Source of the DNA: Pseudomonadota bacterium | GTDB lineage: Bacteria > Pseudomonadota > Alphaproteobacteria > Acetobacterales > Acetobacteraceae | Reading direction: 5' to 3' | Length of the DNA stretch: 15,707 bases | Assembly: GCA_021819535.1 (NCBI GenBank) | Contig: JAKAQU010000019.1 | Location: forward strand, 1-15,707 | In this document: in pieces, positions 7,896 through 14,562 of the stretch | Layout of the letters: each line of letters opens with the position of its first letter | How positions within the stretch are numbered: position 1 is the stretch's first letter | Made by a program: the position numbers and the translations under genes | The notes under the pieces: model-generated | The model's database searches: none | The model's input: only the letters and a program-made list of their open reading frames with translations | Told to the model about the DNA's origin: nothing

Positions 7896-8409
7896 TAGTT
7901 TCGCCCACGCGCTTGCCTTCGTCATTGATTCCGAAGGCGGTCTCACTACCGATCCCGACGATCCCGGCAATTGGACCGGCGGCAAAGTCGGGTTCGGGCT
8001 TTGCCGCGGGACGAAATTCGGCATCAGTGCCGCGGCCTATCCCGGCCTCGACATCGCTTCCCTCACCTGCGACGAGGCGGCGACGATTTACCGGCGTGAT
8101 TACTGGGCGCGGATCGAAGGCGATACTCTGCCCCAGGCACTGGCGCTGATCGTGTTCGATGCCACGGTCAATGCCGGCGTCGAGGCCGCGACGTGCTGGC
8201 TGCAACGCTCGCTTGGCGTCGGCGTCGATGGCGCGCTCGGGCCGGCGACACTCGCGGCCGCGCGCGCGGCAAACCTTCCCGATCTTTGCGCGCGTTATCA
8301 GGCGATGCGGCTCGCCGCACTACCCAACGCGCCGCGTTTCCTCGCCGGATGGCGGCTTCGCATCCTGCGCGCAACGCTGATCGCGGGCGGCATGCTCGAT
8401 GCCGCGTGA
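7882..8409 (+). CDS. Endolysin, GH108-type N-acetylmuramidase with peptidoglycan-binding tail
   Basis: The 175-residue protein carries the GH108 N-terminal pattern: a hydrophobic helix, then DSEGG with probable catalytic Glu18, DPDDPGNW at about 24-31, and TKFGISAAAYPGLDIASLT leading to EAATIYRRDYW at 65-75. The region after about residue 90 (LALIVFDATVNAG... LQRSLGVGVDGALGPAT) matches the PG_binding_3 tail usual in this family. The enzyme cleaves the glycan strand of peptidoglycan. No signal peptide is present, so release should depend on a holin, consistent with the small membrane protein upstream. Total length is typical of the family. Unlike many homologues, residues 31-43 hold a short insertion (WTGGKVGFGLCRG) between the DPG motif and the TKFGI strand. 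It overlaps both neighbours (7895 and 8399). Confidence 0.88.
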   Translation: MADTDSFAHALAFVIDSEGGLTTDPDDPGNWTGGKVGFGLCRGTKFGISAAAYPGLDIASLTCDEAATIYRRDYWARIEGDTLPQALALIVFDATVNAGVEAATCWLQRSLGVGVDGALGPATLAAARAANLPDLCARYQAMRLAALPNAPRFLAGWRLRILRATLIAGGMLDAA

Positions 8410-9004
8410 TAGCGATCTCGCAGCCATCGCGGAAGAAACCTACGCGGCACCGCCGAGCTTTCACGCGGGCGATGTGCATGCGTTCTCTACGCTGTGCGCC
8501 GGTATTCCGGTTTTGGCCGTGCGCGGAAGCACACGCGATCCGCGTGACTGGCTCCGCGATTTTGCCGCCCTCCCGGTTTATAGCGAAAAACTGCGCGGTT
8601 TTGCCCATGAGGGTTTCCTCCGCGGCGCGTCTGATCTTTTTCCCTCTCTCCCGCGTGACATTCTCGCCGGCGCCGTTCTCACCGGCCACAGCATGGGTGG
8701 TGCGATCGCGGTCCTGCTCGCCGCCCTCTTGTGCGCGGAAGGAAAGATGCCACGCGCCGTCGTGACCTTCGGTGCGCCACGCGCGCTCTCATGGCGCATC
8801 CGGCACCTCGTTCGCGCCATTCCGATGCGGCTTTATCGCTGCGGCGACGATCCGGTGCCCGATCTTCCGTGGCTTCCCGGCGTTTATCTTCACCCGCGCC
8901 CGCTCATCGCTATCGGCAGTCCCAGTCTCGATCCGATCGCCGATCATGCCATCGCGCAATACCGCGCCGCCCTCGGCGCCAGCGAGGAGAAAACCGTATG
9001 GTAA
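8399..9004 (+). CDS. Class-3 lipase/esterase family protein encoded in the lysis cluster
   Basis: This is a 201-residue alpha/beta-hydrolase with a full lipase_3-like set. The oxyanion strand is LAVRGSTRDPRDWLRDF (39-55), the nucleophile elbow is GHSMGG with Ser98, the acid region is CGDDPVPDLP with Asp151 as the best candidate, and DHAIAQYRAAL supplies His183. FGAPRA after the nucleophile is also typical. There is no signal peptide, so the enzyme would stay in the cytoplasm until lysis or be carried in a virion. The start overlaps the endolysin stop by 11 bases and the stop overlaps the next ATG, so it belongs to the phage operon. Plausible roles are attack on membrane phospholipids or lipid-linked surface components during lysis or entry. 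Assignment to a lipase fold is firm; substrate is unknown. Confidence 0.82.
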   Translation: MPRDSDLAAIAEETYAAPPSFHAGDVHAFSTLCAGIPVLAVRGSTRDPRDWLRDFAALPVYSEKLRGFAHEGFLRGASDLFPSLPRDILAGAVLTGHSMGGAIAVLLAALLCAEGKMPRAVVTFGAPRALSWRIRHLVRAIPMRLYRCGDDPVPDLPWLPGVYLHPRPLIAIGSPSLDPIADHAIAQYRAALGASEEKTVW

Positions 9005-9753
9005 ATCACGCGTTGATGAAACTCGGGCGCCTTCGCGCAACACCCGACCCGCACCTCCCCGCGCTCGCCCAGCTTTGGCAGCCGAAGGAGGGCGCCGATC
9101 TCGCCTGCGATTGGTATTCGCGCCTCTCTTCATGGCCGATGCTCGCGAACGACACGGTCGGCGACTGCACTTGTGCCGCGATCGGGCATGTCATCCAGCA
9201 ATGGACCGCCTACACCGATGCGGCCCCCGTGGTGATGGATGATCAGCAGGTGCTCGCGGTTTACAGCGCCGTCTCTGGATATGTGCCCGGCGAGGACGCA
9301 ACCGATCGCGGTGCTCTTTGCGCGGACGTGCTGCGCTATTGGATGATCGAAGGCGTTCCCACCCCGGATGGTGGGCCAGATGCGCTCACCGGGGCCGCGC
9401 GCATCGCGCCCGGCGACGTGGACGTCATCCGCCACGCGATCGCGACGTTCGGCAATCTCTATGCGGGGATTGCCCTCCCAATGAGCGCGCAGACGGAAGA
9501 GGTGTGGACGGCAATCAGCGATGCGCCGGGCTCCTGGGGCGGCCACTGCGTGCCGCTGGTCGGCTATAACGGCGTTGGGCCGGTCTGCGTCACCTGGGGC
9601 GCGCTCAAGCAGATGACCTGGGATTGGTGGGCGACCTATGCGGAAGAAGCCTATGCGCTGCTATCGCCCGACTGGCTGCGCGCGACCGGCACCGATCCCG
9701 CCGGCGTCGATTGGGCCGCGTTGCAGAAGGCGATGGCGGCACTCAGCGCCTGA
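8998..9753 (+). CDS. Papain-like-fold protein of phage (possible cysteine peptidase)
   Basis: The ATG at 8998 follows GAGGAG at a good distance and overlaps the lipase stop; the frame is open further upstream but without a credible start. The product is 251 residues. NDTVGDCTCAAIGHVIQQW (51-69) looks like a nucleophile helix, with Cys57 the likely active residue. GSWGGHCVPLVGYN (178-191) supplies His183, followed by VCVTWGALKQMTWDWW (197-211), which sits where papain has its Asn-Ser-Trp motif. Here Thr replaces the usual Asn, so catalysis is uncertain. Similar unnamed proteins occur in actinobacterial phages and bacteria, as far as I recall. It has no signal peptide. It could process a virion protein, act on peptidoglycan peptides or be inactive. 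It is the last gene of the phage block. Confidence 0.7.
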   Translation: MVNHALMKLGRLRATPDPHLPALAQLWQPKEGADLACDWYSRLSSWPMLANDTVGDCTCAAIGHVIQQWTAYTDAAPVVMDDQQVLAVYSAVSGYVPGEDATDRGALCADVLRYWMIEGVPTPDGGPDALTGAARIAPGDVDVIRHAIATFGNLYAGIALPMSAQTEEVWTAISDAPGSWGGHCVPLVGYNGVGPVCVTWGALKQMTWDWWATYAEEAYALLSPDWLRATGTDPAGVDWAALQKAMAALSA

Positions 9754-9786
9754 GTTTTCCCGCCCCTTGCCGCGATCGGGGCCGGC
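9754..9786. other. Convergent junction between phage block and livGF
   Basis: Only 33 bases separate the stop of the papain-like gene from the stop of the oppositely oriented ATPase gene. Two GCCGGC blocks (9781-9786 and 9796-9801, the second inside livGF) could form a short stem with a 9-base loop, but no T-run follows on either strand, so a rho-independent terminator is not convincing. No direct repeat, tRNA end or integrase site is seen. This is the probable phage/chromosome boundary, or very near it. Confidence 0.4.
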
Positions 9787-11253
9787 TCAAAGATAGCCGG
9801 CGCCGGCTTCGACCGCGAAACGATCAGGCGGGCCCTGCCAGATGATGCGCGCATGTTCGAGAACATAGACGCGATCGGCATGCGGGAGCGCGAAGGTGAC
9901 GTTCTGCTCGCCGAGGAGGACGGTGATCGCGGTAGTTTCGCGGAGGCGCGCGAGCGCTTTCGAAAGTTGCTCGAGAATGACGGGGGCCAAGCCAAGCGTC
10001 GGCTCATCGAGGATGAGAAGGCGCGGGTTCATCATCAGCGCGCGCGCGATCGCGAGCATTTGCTGCTCGCCGCCGGAAAGTGTGCGTGCCAACTGGGCAC
10101 GGCGTGATTTCAAAATCGGGAACAGTTCGTAAAGCCACTCAAGCCTTGCCATGCGCGCCGGTGCCGGCTGATGCTGGCCGCCCAATTCGAGATTCTCGAC
10201 AACACTCATATCGCCGAACAATTCCCGCGTCTCCGGGCATTGCACGATGCCGCCGCGGGCGATCGCGGCCGGGCTCTGTCCGGCGAGCGGGCTTCCCTGC
10301 CAGCGCACCGAGCCGGCATAGGGAATGAGGCCGGAAATGGCGTTGAACAGCGTCGTCTTGCCGGCACCATTGAGCCCGACGACGGAGACGAACTCCCCCT
10401 CATGCACATCGAGCGCGACCTGTGCCAAGGCCTGCGCCTTGCCATAGAACACGCTGAGATCTTCGGTTCTGAGCAACGGGATGCCGCTTTTCTCGGGCGC
10501 GATGGCGCGGGCATGGGTTTCGATCTTGCCGCCGAGATAGACGCGCCGCACCGTCTCGTCGCGCATCACCGCGTCCGCCTTGCCCTCGGCGATGCGTTTG
10601 CCGAGATACATGGCGAGCACCCGATCGACCAGTGCGGCAACCCCCTTGACATTGTGATCGACGAGCAGGACGGCTTTGCCCTCCTCGCGAAAGCTTCTGA
10701 TCAGAGCCGAGAAATTTTCGACCTCCGCCATGGTGAGGCCGGCGAACGGCTCATCGACCAGAACCACTTGCGGGTCGCGCGCAATCGCTTTGGCAAGCTC
10801 CATGCGGCGGAGATCGGCGAAGGGCAGCGTCGCCGGGCGGCGGTCGAGCACCGCGCCGAGTCCGACCCGCTCGCCGATCGCGCGTGCTTTCGCATCCACC
10901 GATTTTTCCGCGGCGAGCTGAAAAAGACTATCCGGCAGAAGTGCCAGCTTGATGTTTTCCAAGACCGTCTGGCGATGCAGCGGGCGCGAGTGCTGAAAGA
11001 CGAGGCCGATGCCGGCGCGCGCGATGCGATGCGTCGGCCACGCGACGATCTCACGCCCGGCGAGCCGCACCGAGCCGGCATTGGCGCGCTCGATCCCCAT
11101 GATCAGCTTCATCGCCGTCGATTTGCCCGAGCCATTGGGGCCGATCAGGCCGAGAATTTCCCCGCCCGCGATCGAAAACCCGAGATTCTCGACCGCGACC
11201 AGGCCGCCGAAACGCTTGGTCAGGCCTTCGACTTCGAGCAGATTGGCGCTCAT
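9787..11253 (-). CDS. livGF: Fused LivG-LivF ATPase of a branched-chain amino-acid-type ABC importer
   Basis: A single 488-residue protein carries both cytoplasmic ATPases. Domain 1 (about 1-245) is LivG-like, with Walker A GPNGSGKST (38-46), Walker B VVLVDEP (163-169) and His200 in LLVDHNV. Domain 2 (about 260-488) is LivF-like, with Walker A GLNGAGKTT (293-301), signature LSGGE (392-396), Walker B LLILDEP (413-419) and LLGEQN, the usual LivF ending. A linker of about 15-20 residues joins them. The domain 1 signature reads LPFADLRR instead of LSGGQ or the LivG form LSYGQQR, so one composite ATP site may be weakened. These subunits are normally separate proteins of about 230-260 residues. The start overlaps the livM stop (ATGA at 11250-11253). 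ATP hydrolysis here powers import through LivH/LivM. Confidence 0.92.
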   Translation of the reverse strand: MSANLLEVEGLTKRFGGLVAVENLGFSIAGGEILGLIGPNGSGKSTAMKLIMGIERANAGSVRLAGREIVAWPTHRIARAGIGLVFQHSRPLHRQTVLENIKLALLPDSLFQLAAEKSVDAKARAIGERVGLGAVLDRRPATLPFADLRRMELAKAIARDPQVVLVDEPFAGLTMAEVENFSALIRSFREEGKAVLLVDHNVKGVAALVDRVLAMYLGKRIAEGKADAVMRDETVRRVYLGGKIETHARAIAPEKSGIPLLRTEDLSVFYGKAQALAQVALDVHEGEFVSVVGLNGAGKTTLFNAISGLIPYAGSVRWQGSPLAGQSPAAIARGGIVQCPETRELFGDMSVVENLELGGQHQPAPARMARLEWLYELFPILKSRRAQLARTLSGGEQQMLAIARALMMNPRLLILDEPTLGLAPVILEQLSKALARLRETTAITVLLGEQNVTFALPHADRVYVLEHARIIWQGPPDRFAVEAGAGYL

Positions 11254-12152
11254 GCCCGCTCTCCGCGACGCAAGAGATAGCCGACCAGGCCATCGGGAAA
11301 GAAGAGAATGACGACGAGCGCGATCGCCGAGACGACGAAGGTATTGAGCTGGCCGAGCGGGCGCAGGATTTCGCCGGCAACGATGAGAAACACCGAGCCG
11401 ATCGCGGCCCCGACGATCGTGCGCCGCCCGCCCAGCACGGCGGCGATGATGATCTGCACACCGACCGAGATATCGACGACGGTATCGACCGACGCGGTGC
11501 CGAGATAAAACACCAGCATCGCGCCGCTGAGCCCGGAAAAGAGCGCGCTCACCGCAAACGCCGCGAGCTTGTGTTTCGCGACATTGAAGCCGAGGGCCTG
11601 CGCCTCGATCGCATCCTGTCCCGCGGCCTGCAAAATCAGCCCCGCCGCCGAGCGCGACAGGCCATAGAGCAAAACGCCGCTGACGACGAGAAAAGCAAGC
11701 GCGATCCAGTAATTCCGACCGGGATCGATGGAGAGAACGTCATTGATGGTAAGCCCGATCTCGCCCCCGGTCACGCCGGCGAAGATCACGATCACCTGTT
11801 GCAGCATCAAGACCGCGACCAACGTGATCAGGCCGAAATAGGGGCCGCGCAGGCGAAGGGCGGGAAGGGCGAGGGCAAATCCGCCGATGAGGGCGGCAAT
11901 CGCGCCGGCGATCACAGAAAGCCAGACCGGAACACCATGATTATCGAGGAGCCCGGCGGCATAGGCGCCGAGGCCGATGAGAAAGGTCGGGCCGAAATTC
12001 ACCTCTCCGGCGAAGCCGAACAGCAAATCCCAGCCCATCGCGAAGACACCGAAATAATAGGCGACGGTGAGCACGGCGAGGATATAGGCCGAGAGCCAGA
12101 GGGGAAAACTCGCGAGGACGAGAAGAGCGATGACGGCGAGAACGATGCGCAT
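11250..12152 (-). CDS. livM: Branched-chain amino-acid-type ABC transporter permease, LivM family
   Basis: From the ATG at 12152 the product is 300 residues of almost continuous membrane helices, with about eight likely segments. The LivM landmarks are present: GWDLLFGFAGEVNFGPTFL near the N-terminus, ALRLRGPYFGLITLV, the EAQALGFNVAKHKLAAFAVSA coupling loop that contacts the ATPases, and a terminal VILFFPDGLVGYL. An in-frame ATG at 12194 would add 14 residues but runs into livH. The start at 12152 is preceded by GAGGT and leaves a 7-base gap, so I prefer it. Its stop overlaps the livGF start. Together with LivH it forms the translocation path in the inner membrane. Substrate specificity (Leu/Ile/Val, other amino acid, urea or another small solute) cannot be read from the permease. 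Confidence 0.9.
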   Translation of the reverse strand: MRIVLAVIALLVLASFPLWLSAYILAVLTVAYYFGVFAMGWDLLFGFAGEVNFGPTFLIGLGAYAAGLLDNHGVPVWLSVIAGAIAALIGGFALALPALRLRGPYFGLITLVAVLMLQQVIVIFAGVTGGEIGLTINDVLSIDPGRNYWIALAFLVVSGVLLYGLSRSAAGLILQAAGQDAIEAQALGFNVAKHKLAAFAVSALFSGLSGAMLVFYLGTASVDTVVDISVGVQIIIAAVLGGRRTIVGAAIGSVFLIVAGEILRPLGQLNTFVVSAIALVVILFFPDGLVGYLLRRGERA

Positions 12153-12159
12153 GACTACC

Positions 12160-13035
12160 TCAGCGTCGCCCGAACAGCCCTTGCGGGCGGACATAGACCA
12201 CGAGCACGAGCAGCAACAGCGATGGGATGGTGCGGAGCGTCGGGCTGATGAGATAGGCGGTGACGGTTTCGAGATAGCCGATGATGTAGGCAGCGATCAG
12301 CGAGCCGGAGACACTGCCGAGCCCACCGAGGACGACGATCGAGAACGCGCTCGCGGTGAGGACGCCGATATTGTTCGAGCTGGTGCCGAGAAAGGTTGCG
12401 AGCAGAACGCCGGCGATGGCGGCGAGCACACCATAGATCGCCCACACCATGAGATAGATCGAGGACAGCTCGAAGCCGAGCAAGGTCAGGCCGCGCGGAT
12501 TGATGGACGCGGCGAGCAGCGTTTTGCCCGCCCGCGTGCGATTGACCAGAAGCCACAGCAAGCCGATCGAAATCCAGCAGATGACCGCCGTCAGGATTTC
12601 GTTCGCGGGCGTGCGCACGCCGAGGATATCGACGACGCCATTGACCAGCGGGCGCACGGTGATCGGGCTGTCGGTGAAGAAATAGGCGATCGCCTCCTGG
12701 ATCATGATGCCCCAGAGAAGTGTCGCGGTGAGCACGAAAATCTCGGTCTCGTCGCGCGGAATGGCGCGCGAGCGCTGGATCGGCCGCACGATGAAGGCAT
12801 AGGTCGCGAAAGCGAAAACGACGCCAACCCCGACCCCGGCGAGCGAGCCGAGATATTGCCCGGCACCGAGGGGGCCCGCGATATACCAGGCGGCGACGGC
12901 GGCGGCGACCATGATGCCGCCATGCGAAAGATTGAGCACGCCGGAGACGCCGAAAATCAGCGAAAATCCGATCGCGCCAAGGGCATAGAGCGTGCTGATG
13001 GCAAAGCCATCGACCAGGATCTGCAAGCCGCGCAT
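12160..13035 (-). CDS. livH: Branched-chain amino-acid-type ABC transporter permease, LivH family
   Basis: The product is 291 residues and highly hydrophobic. LivH hallmarks are FAISTLYALGAIGFSLIFGV followed by VLNLSHGGIMV at the N-terminus, the IVRPIQRSRAIPRDETEIF loop, the NPRGLTLLGFELSSIYLMVW coupling region, and FSIVVLGGLGSVSGSLIAAY before the last helices. It ends in VRPQGLFGRR, the usual LivH terminus. The ATG at 13035 has GAAGG six bases upstream; a GTG immediately before it (13038) is the alternative start. The gene follows livK after about 95 bases that contain a hairpin, and precedes livM by 7 bases. It forms half of the membrane channel. Confidence 0.91.
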   Translation of the reverse strand: MRGLQILVDGFAISTLYALGAIGFSLIFGVSGVLNLSHGGIMVAAAVAAWYIAGPLGAGQYLGSLAGVGVGVVFAFATYAFIVRPIQRSRAIPRDETEIFVLTATLLWGIMIQEAIAYFFTDSPITVRPLVNGVVDILGVRTPANEILTAVICWISIGLLWLLVNRTRAGKTLLAASINPRGLTLLGFELSSIYLMVWAIYGVLAAIAGVLLATFLGTSSNNIGVLTASAFSIVVLGGLGSVSGSLIAAYIIGYLETVTAYLISPTLRTIPSLLLLVLVVYVRPQGLFGRR

Positions 13036-13080
13036 CACGCGCCTTCAGCCATGTCGGAAAACTCCGTCTATCGGGCGGGA

Positions 13081-13108
13081 TCGCCGGCCGGGAGATCCTG
13101 GCCGGCGA
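13081..13108 (-). promoter_or_regulatory. Intercistronic hairpin between livK and livH
   Basis: A perfect 9-bp inverted repeat (TCGCCGGCC / GGCCGGCGA, arms 13081-13089 and 13100-13108) with a 10-base loop lies 22 bases past the livK stop on the transcribed strand. No T-run follows it. That argues against a full rho-independent terminator and favours a 3' stabilising structure or partial attenuator. Such structures let the binding protein be made in excess over permeases and ATPases in many importer operons. The structure is seen directly; the function is inferred. Confidence 0.6.
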
Positions 13109-13129
13109 GAAGAATGATGGCGAGAGGAA

Positions 13130-14413
13130 TTATTGCGCGCTTGCGTGTTGCGTCGGCAGCTTGATGAAACTCGGGAATTTGAGGCTGCCATTGGCGACGC
13201 GCGCCGGCCACACCGTCACCTGCTTGCCGTCCTGCCACTGGATCATGAGGCCGGAGACGAAATCGGCGCCGTATTTGAGGCCGTGCGGAAATTCGCTGTC
13301 CTGGCCATAGAAGGCGATGCGGCCGACGGTGCCGACGTAATCGGTTTTCTCCATCTCGGCGACGATCTTGTCGGCATCATCGCTGCCGGCGCGGCCGACC
13401 GCTTCGGCGATGATATGGACATCGTCATCGGTGGTATAGCCGGTATAGGCCGGGGTCACGCCGAAGCGCTTGAAATAGGCGGCGGCATAGGGAATGGTTT
13501 TCGGCGTGATCGCGACATCGGGGGTTGCGACCACCTGCGCGATCACGCCTTCGGTCGCGCCGTTGGTGTCGCGCCAGAACGAGGTCGTGGTCGCCTGCGA
13601 ACTGATGCCCGACATCGGCACCGGCACCTGCTCGCTATGCCATTGCACCGTCGGCTGCACGCCGACATGGCTGATCCCGGTGGTGATGACGTCGGGACGC
13701 TGGCCTTCGATCTTGTTGAAGATCGGCGTGAAATCGGTGGTGTCGGGCGAGACGCGCACCGAATCGAGCACCTGCAATCCGGCTTTCGGCAGGCAGCGCT
13801 TCGATTCTTCGTCCAAGGGCTTGGTCCAGGCGGCATCCTCGCTCAGCATCACCGTGGTCTTCATGCCGAGTTTCTCGACCAGGAAATCATGGCTGAAATC
13901 GCAGTTGGCGTCGGCGATCGCGGTCGAGGTCAGATAGCCGTGGAAGGTGTATTTGTTGTGGGCGTAGTCTTCCTTGACGTGGCGGGTGATTTCGTTGCTC
14001 GCGGCCCCCGGGGTGATATAGGGCGTATGGAGCCGCGCCGCCCACGGCTCGAGTGCCAGCGCGACCTCGCTCATATAGCTCCCGATCACCGCGACGACGT
14101 GATCCTGATTGACCGCGCGCTGGAAGGCGCGCACCGCGTCGGTCGCGGAATTATGATCGTCGTAATCGACGATCTCGACCTTGCGGCCAGCAATACCACC
14201 GGCGGCGTTGATCTCGTCGGCGGCGATCATCGCGCCGTTGGTGATGGCGATGCCGGAGATCGCGGAGTTTTCAGCGATCACGCCGATGCGGATCGGGTCC
14301 GCCGCGCGCGCCGTCTCGAGCACGGGAAGAAGAAGGGCGCCAGCCCCGAGCGCGCCGAGCACCATTTGCCGCCCCCGCACCGCGCGACGGCGCATCACCG
14401 CTGCTTTCTTCAT
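13130..14413 (-). CDS. livK: Periplasmic substrate-binding protein of the Liv-type ABC importer
   Basis: This is a 427-residue Peripla_BP_6-type protein. It has a basic N-terminus and a hydrophobic core ending in ARA-ADP, giving a signal peptide of about 37 residues. A Tat signal is possible from the arginine cluster but no clean RRxFLK motif is present. The mature protein starts PIRIGVIAENSAISG, then GAMIAADEINAAGGIAGRKV, VVAVIGSYMSEVALAL and TPYITPGAASNEIT, all typical of the first ligand-binding lobe. Cys171 and Cys207 could form a disulfide. The start is fixed by a perfect AGGAGG five bases upstream. It heads livK-livH-livM-livGF. Sequence similarity alone does not define the ligand; family members bind Leu/Ile/Val, other amino acids, amides, urea or aromatic acids. 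The livK name denotes the family, not a proven ligand. Confidence 0.88.
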   Translation of the reverse strand: MKKAAVMRRRAVRGRQMVLGALGAGALLLPVLETARAADPIRIGVIAENSAISGIAITNGAMIAADEINAAGGIAGRKVEIVDYDDHNSATDAVRAFQRAVNQDHVVAVIGSYMSEVALALEPWAARLHTPYITPGAASNEITRHVKEDYAHNKYTFHGYLTSTAIADANCDFSHDFLVEKLGMKTTVMLSEDAAWTKPLDEESKRCLPKAGLQVLDSVRVSPDTTDFTPIFNKIEGQRPDVITTGISHVGVQPTVQWHSEQVPVPMSGISSQATTTSFWRDTNGATEGVIAQVVATPDVAITPKTIPYAAAYFKRFGVTPAYTGYTTDDDVHIIAEAVGRAGSDDADKIVAEMEKTDYVGTVGRIAFYGQDSEFPHGLKYGADFVSGLMIQWQDGKQVTVWPARVANGSLKFPSFIKLPTQHASAQ

Positions 14414-14418
14414 TCTTT

Positions 14419-14424
14419 CCTCCT
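14419..14424 (-). promoter_or_regulatory. Strong Shine-Dalgarno for livK
   Basis: AGGAGG on the minus strand ends five bases before the livK ATG (14411-14413). It is the strongest ribosome site in the window, in line with the high expression expected of a binding protein, and it decides the livK start. Confidence 0.8.
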
Positions 14425-14479
14425 GTGAGACATTGATCCCGGCATGATCACGAAATTACCCTCCAGCGCAAGGGGGTTT

Positions 14480-14530
14480 ATGCCAAGCCCCCGCAAGGCC
14501 CGAAGGGTCTGCCTTTCGGAGGCTTGGCAT
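14480..14530. repeat. Imperfect palindrome upstream of livK (REP-like or terminator-like)
   Basis: ATGCCAAGCC at 14480-14489 pairs perfectly with GGCTTGGCAT at 14521-14530. The inner sequence continues the stem with two mismatches (CCG/CGG, then AAGGC/GCCTT), leaving an 11-base loop. The total stem is about 18 pairs within 51 bases. It lies between DUF192 and livK, about 65 bases before the livK start on the transcribed strand, and could end or attenuate transcription coming from DUF192, or be a dispersed palindromic repeat. No T-run follows. Confidence 0.6.
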
Positions 14531-14562
14531 GCACGCCGGGTTGGCGGGCGGCGCGCAATAAG

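Larger units (their letters stand above)
1..9753 (+). mobile_element. Late-gene end of a tailed prophage or phage remnant (partial)
   Basis: Eleven same-strand reading frames follow phage late-gene logic: glycine-rich tail protein, fibre adaptor-like protein, two giant beta-helix spikes, then a lysis-type cluster with holin-like, lipoprotein, GH108 endolysin, lipase and papain-like genes. Gaps are mostly under 30 bases, and several stops and starts overlap (919/922, 7411-7413, 7882/7895, 8399/8409, 8998/9004). The block ends where convergent chromosomal transporter genes begin. No integrase, att repeat or tRNA is visible at this edge, and head and tail-tube genes would lie upstream of position 1. 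Phage origin is clear from gene content. Whether it is an intact prophage, a remnant or a domesticated particle cannot be told from this window. Confidence 0.8.

Noticed and set aside
1..9753. Codon-use difference (apparent preference for AAT over AAC Asn codons) as proof of foreign origin
   Set aside because: livK favours AAC, but livH uses AAT often, so the contrast does not hold across the chromosomal genes.
1..9753. Gene transfer agent cluster
   Set aside because: No GTA-type head or tail genes are visible, and large paired beta-helix spikes with a lipase are not part of the known alphaproteobacterial GTA gene set.
9754..9801. Rho-independent terminator for the convergent genes
   Set aside because: Only a 6-bp GCCGGC stem can be drawn and no T-run follows on either strand.
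10171..11280. A 369-residue open frame on the + strand opposite livGF
   Set aside because: Antisense shadow; the minus-strand frame holds two complete ATPase motif sets.
12130..13164. A 344-residue + strand frame opposite livH
   Set aside because: Highly charged, repetitive composition typical of the antisense of a membrane-protein gene; no recognisable motif.
13133..14428. A 431-residue open frame on the + strand opposite livK
   Set aside because: Antisense shadow of a GC-rich gene: low complexity, rich in His/Arg/Asp/Gly, no domain, and the opposite strand encodes a clear binding protein with a strong Shine-Dalgarno.
14434..14450. Short TGATC...GATCA palindrome upstream of livK as a regulator operator
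   Set aside because: Only five bases per arm; expected by chance in a window of this size.
14425..14479. Sigma-70 promoter for livK (TTGCGC as -35)
   Set aside because: No -10 hexamer with an acceptable match lies at the right spacing; host promoter consensus in GC-rich alphaproteobacteria is too loose to call by eye.
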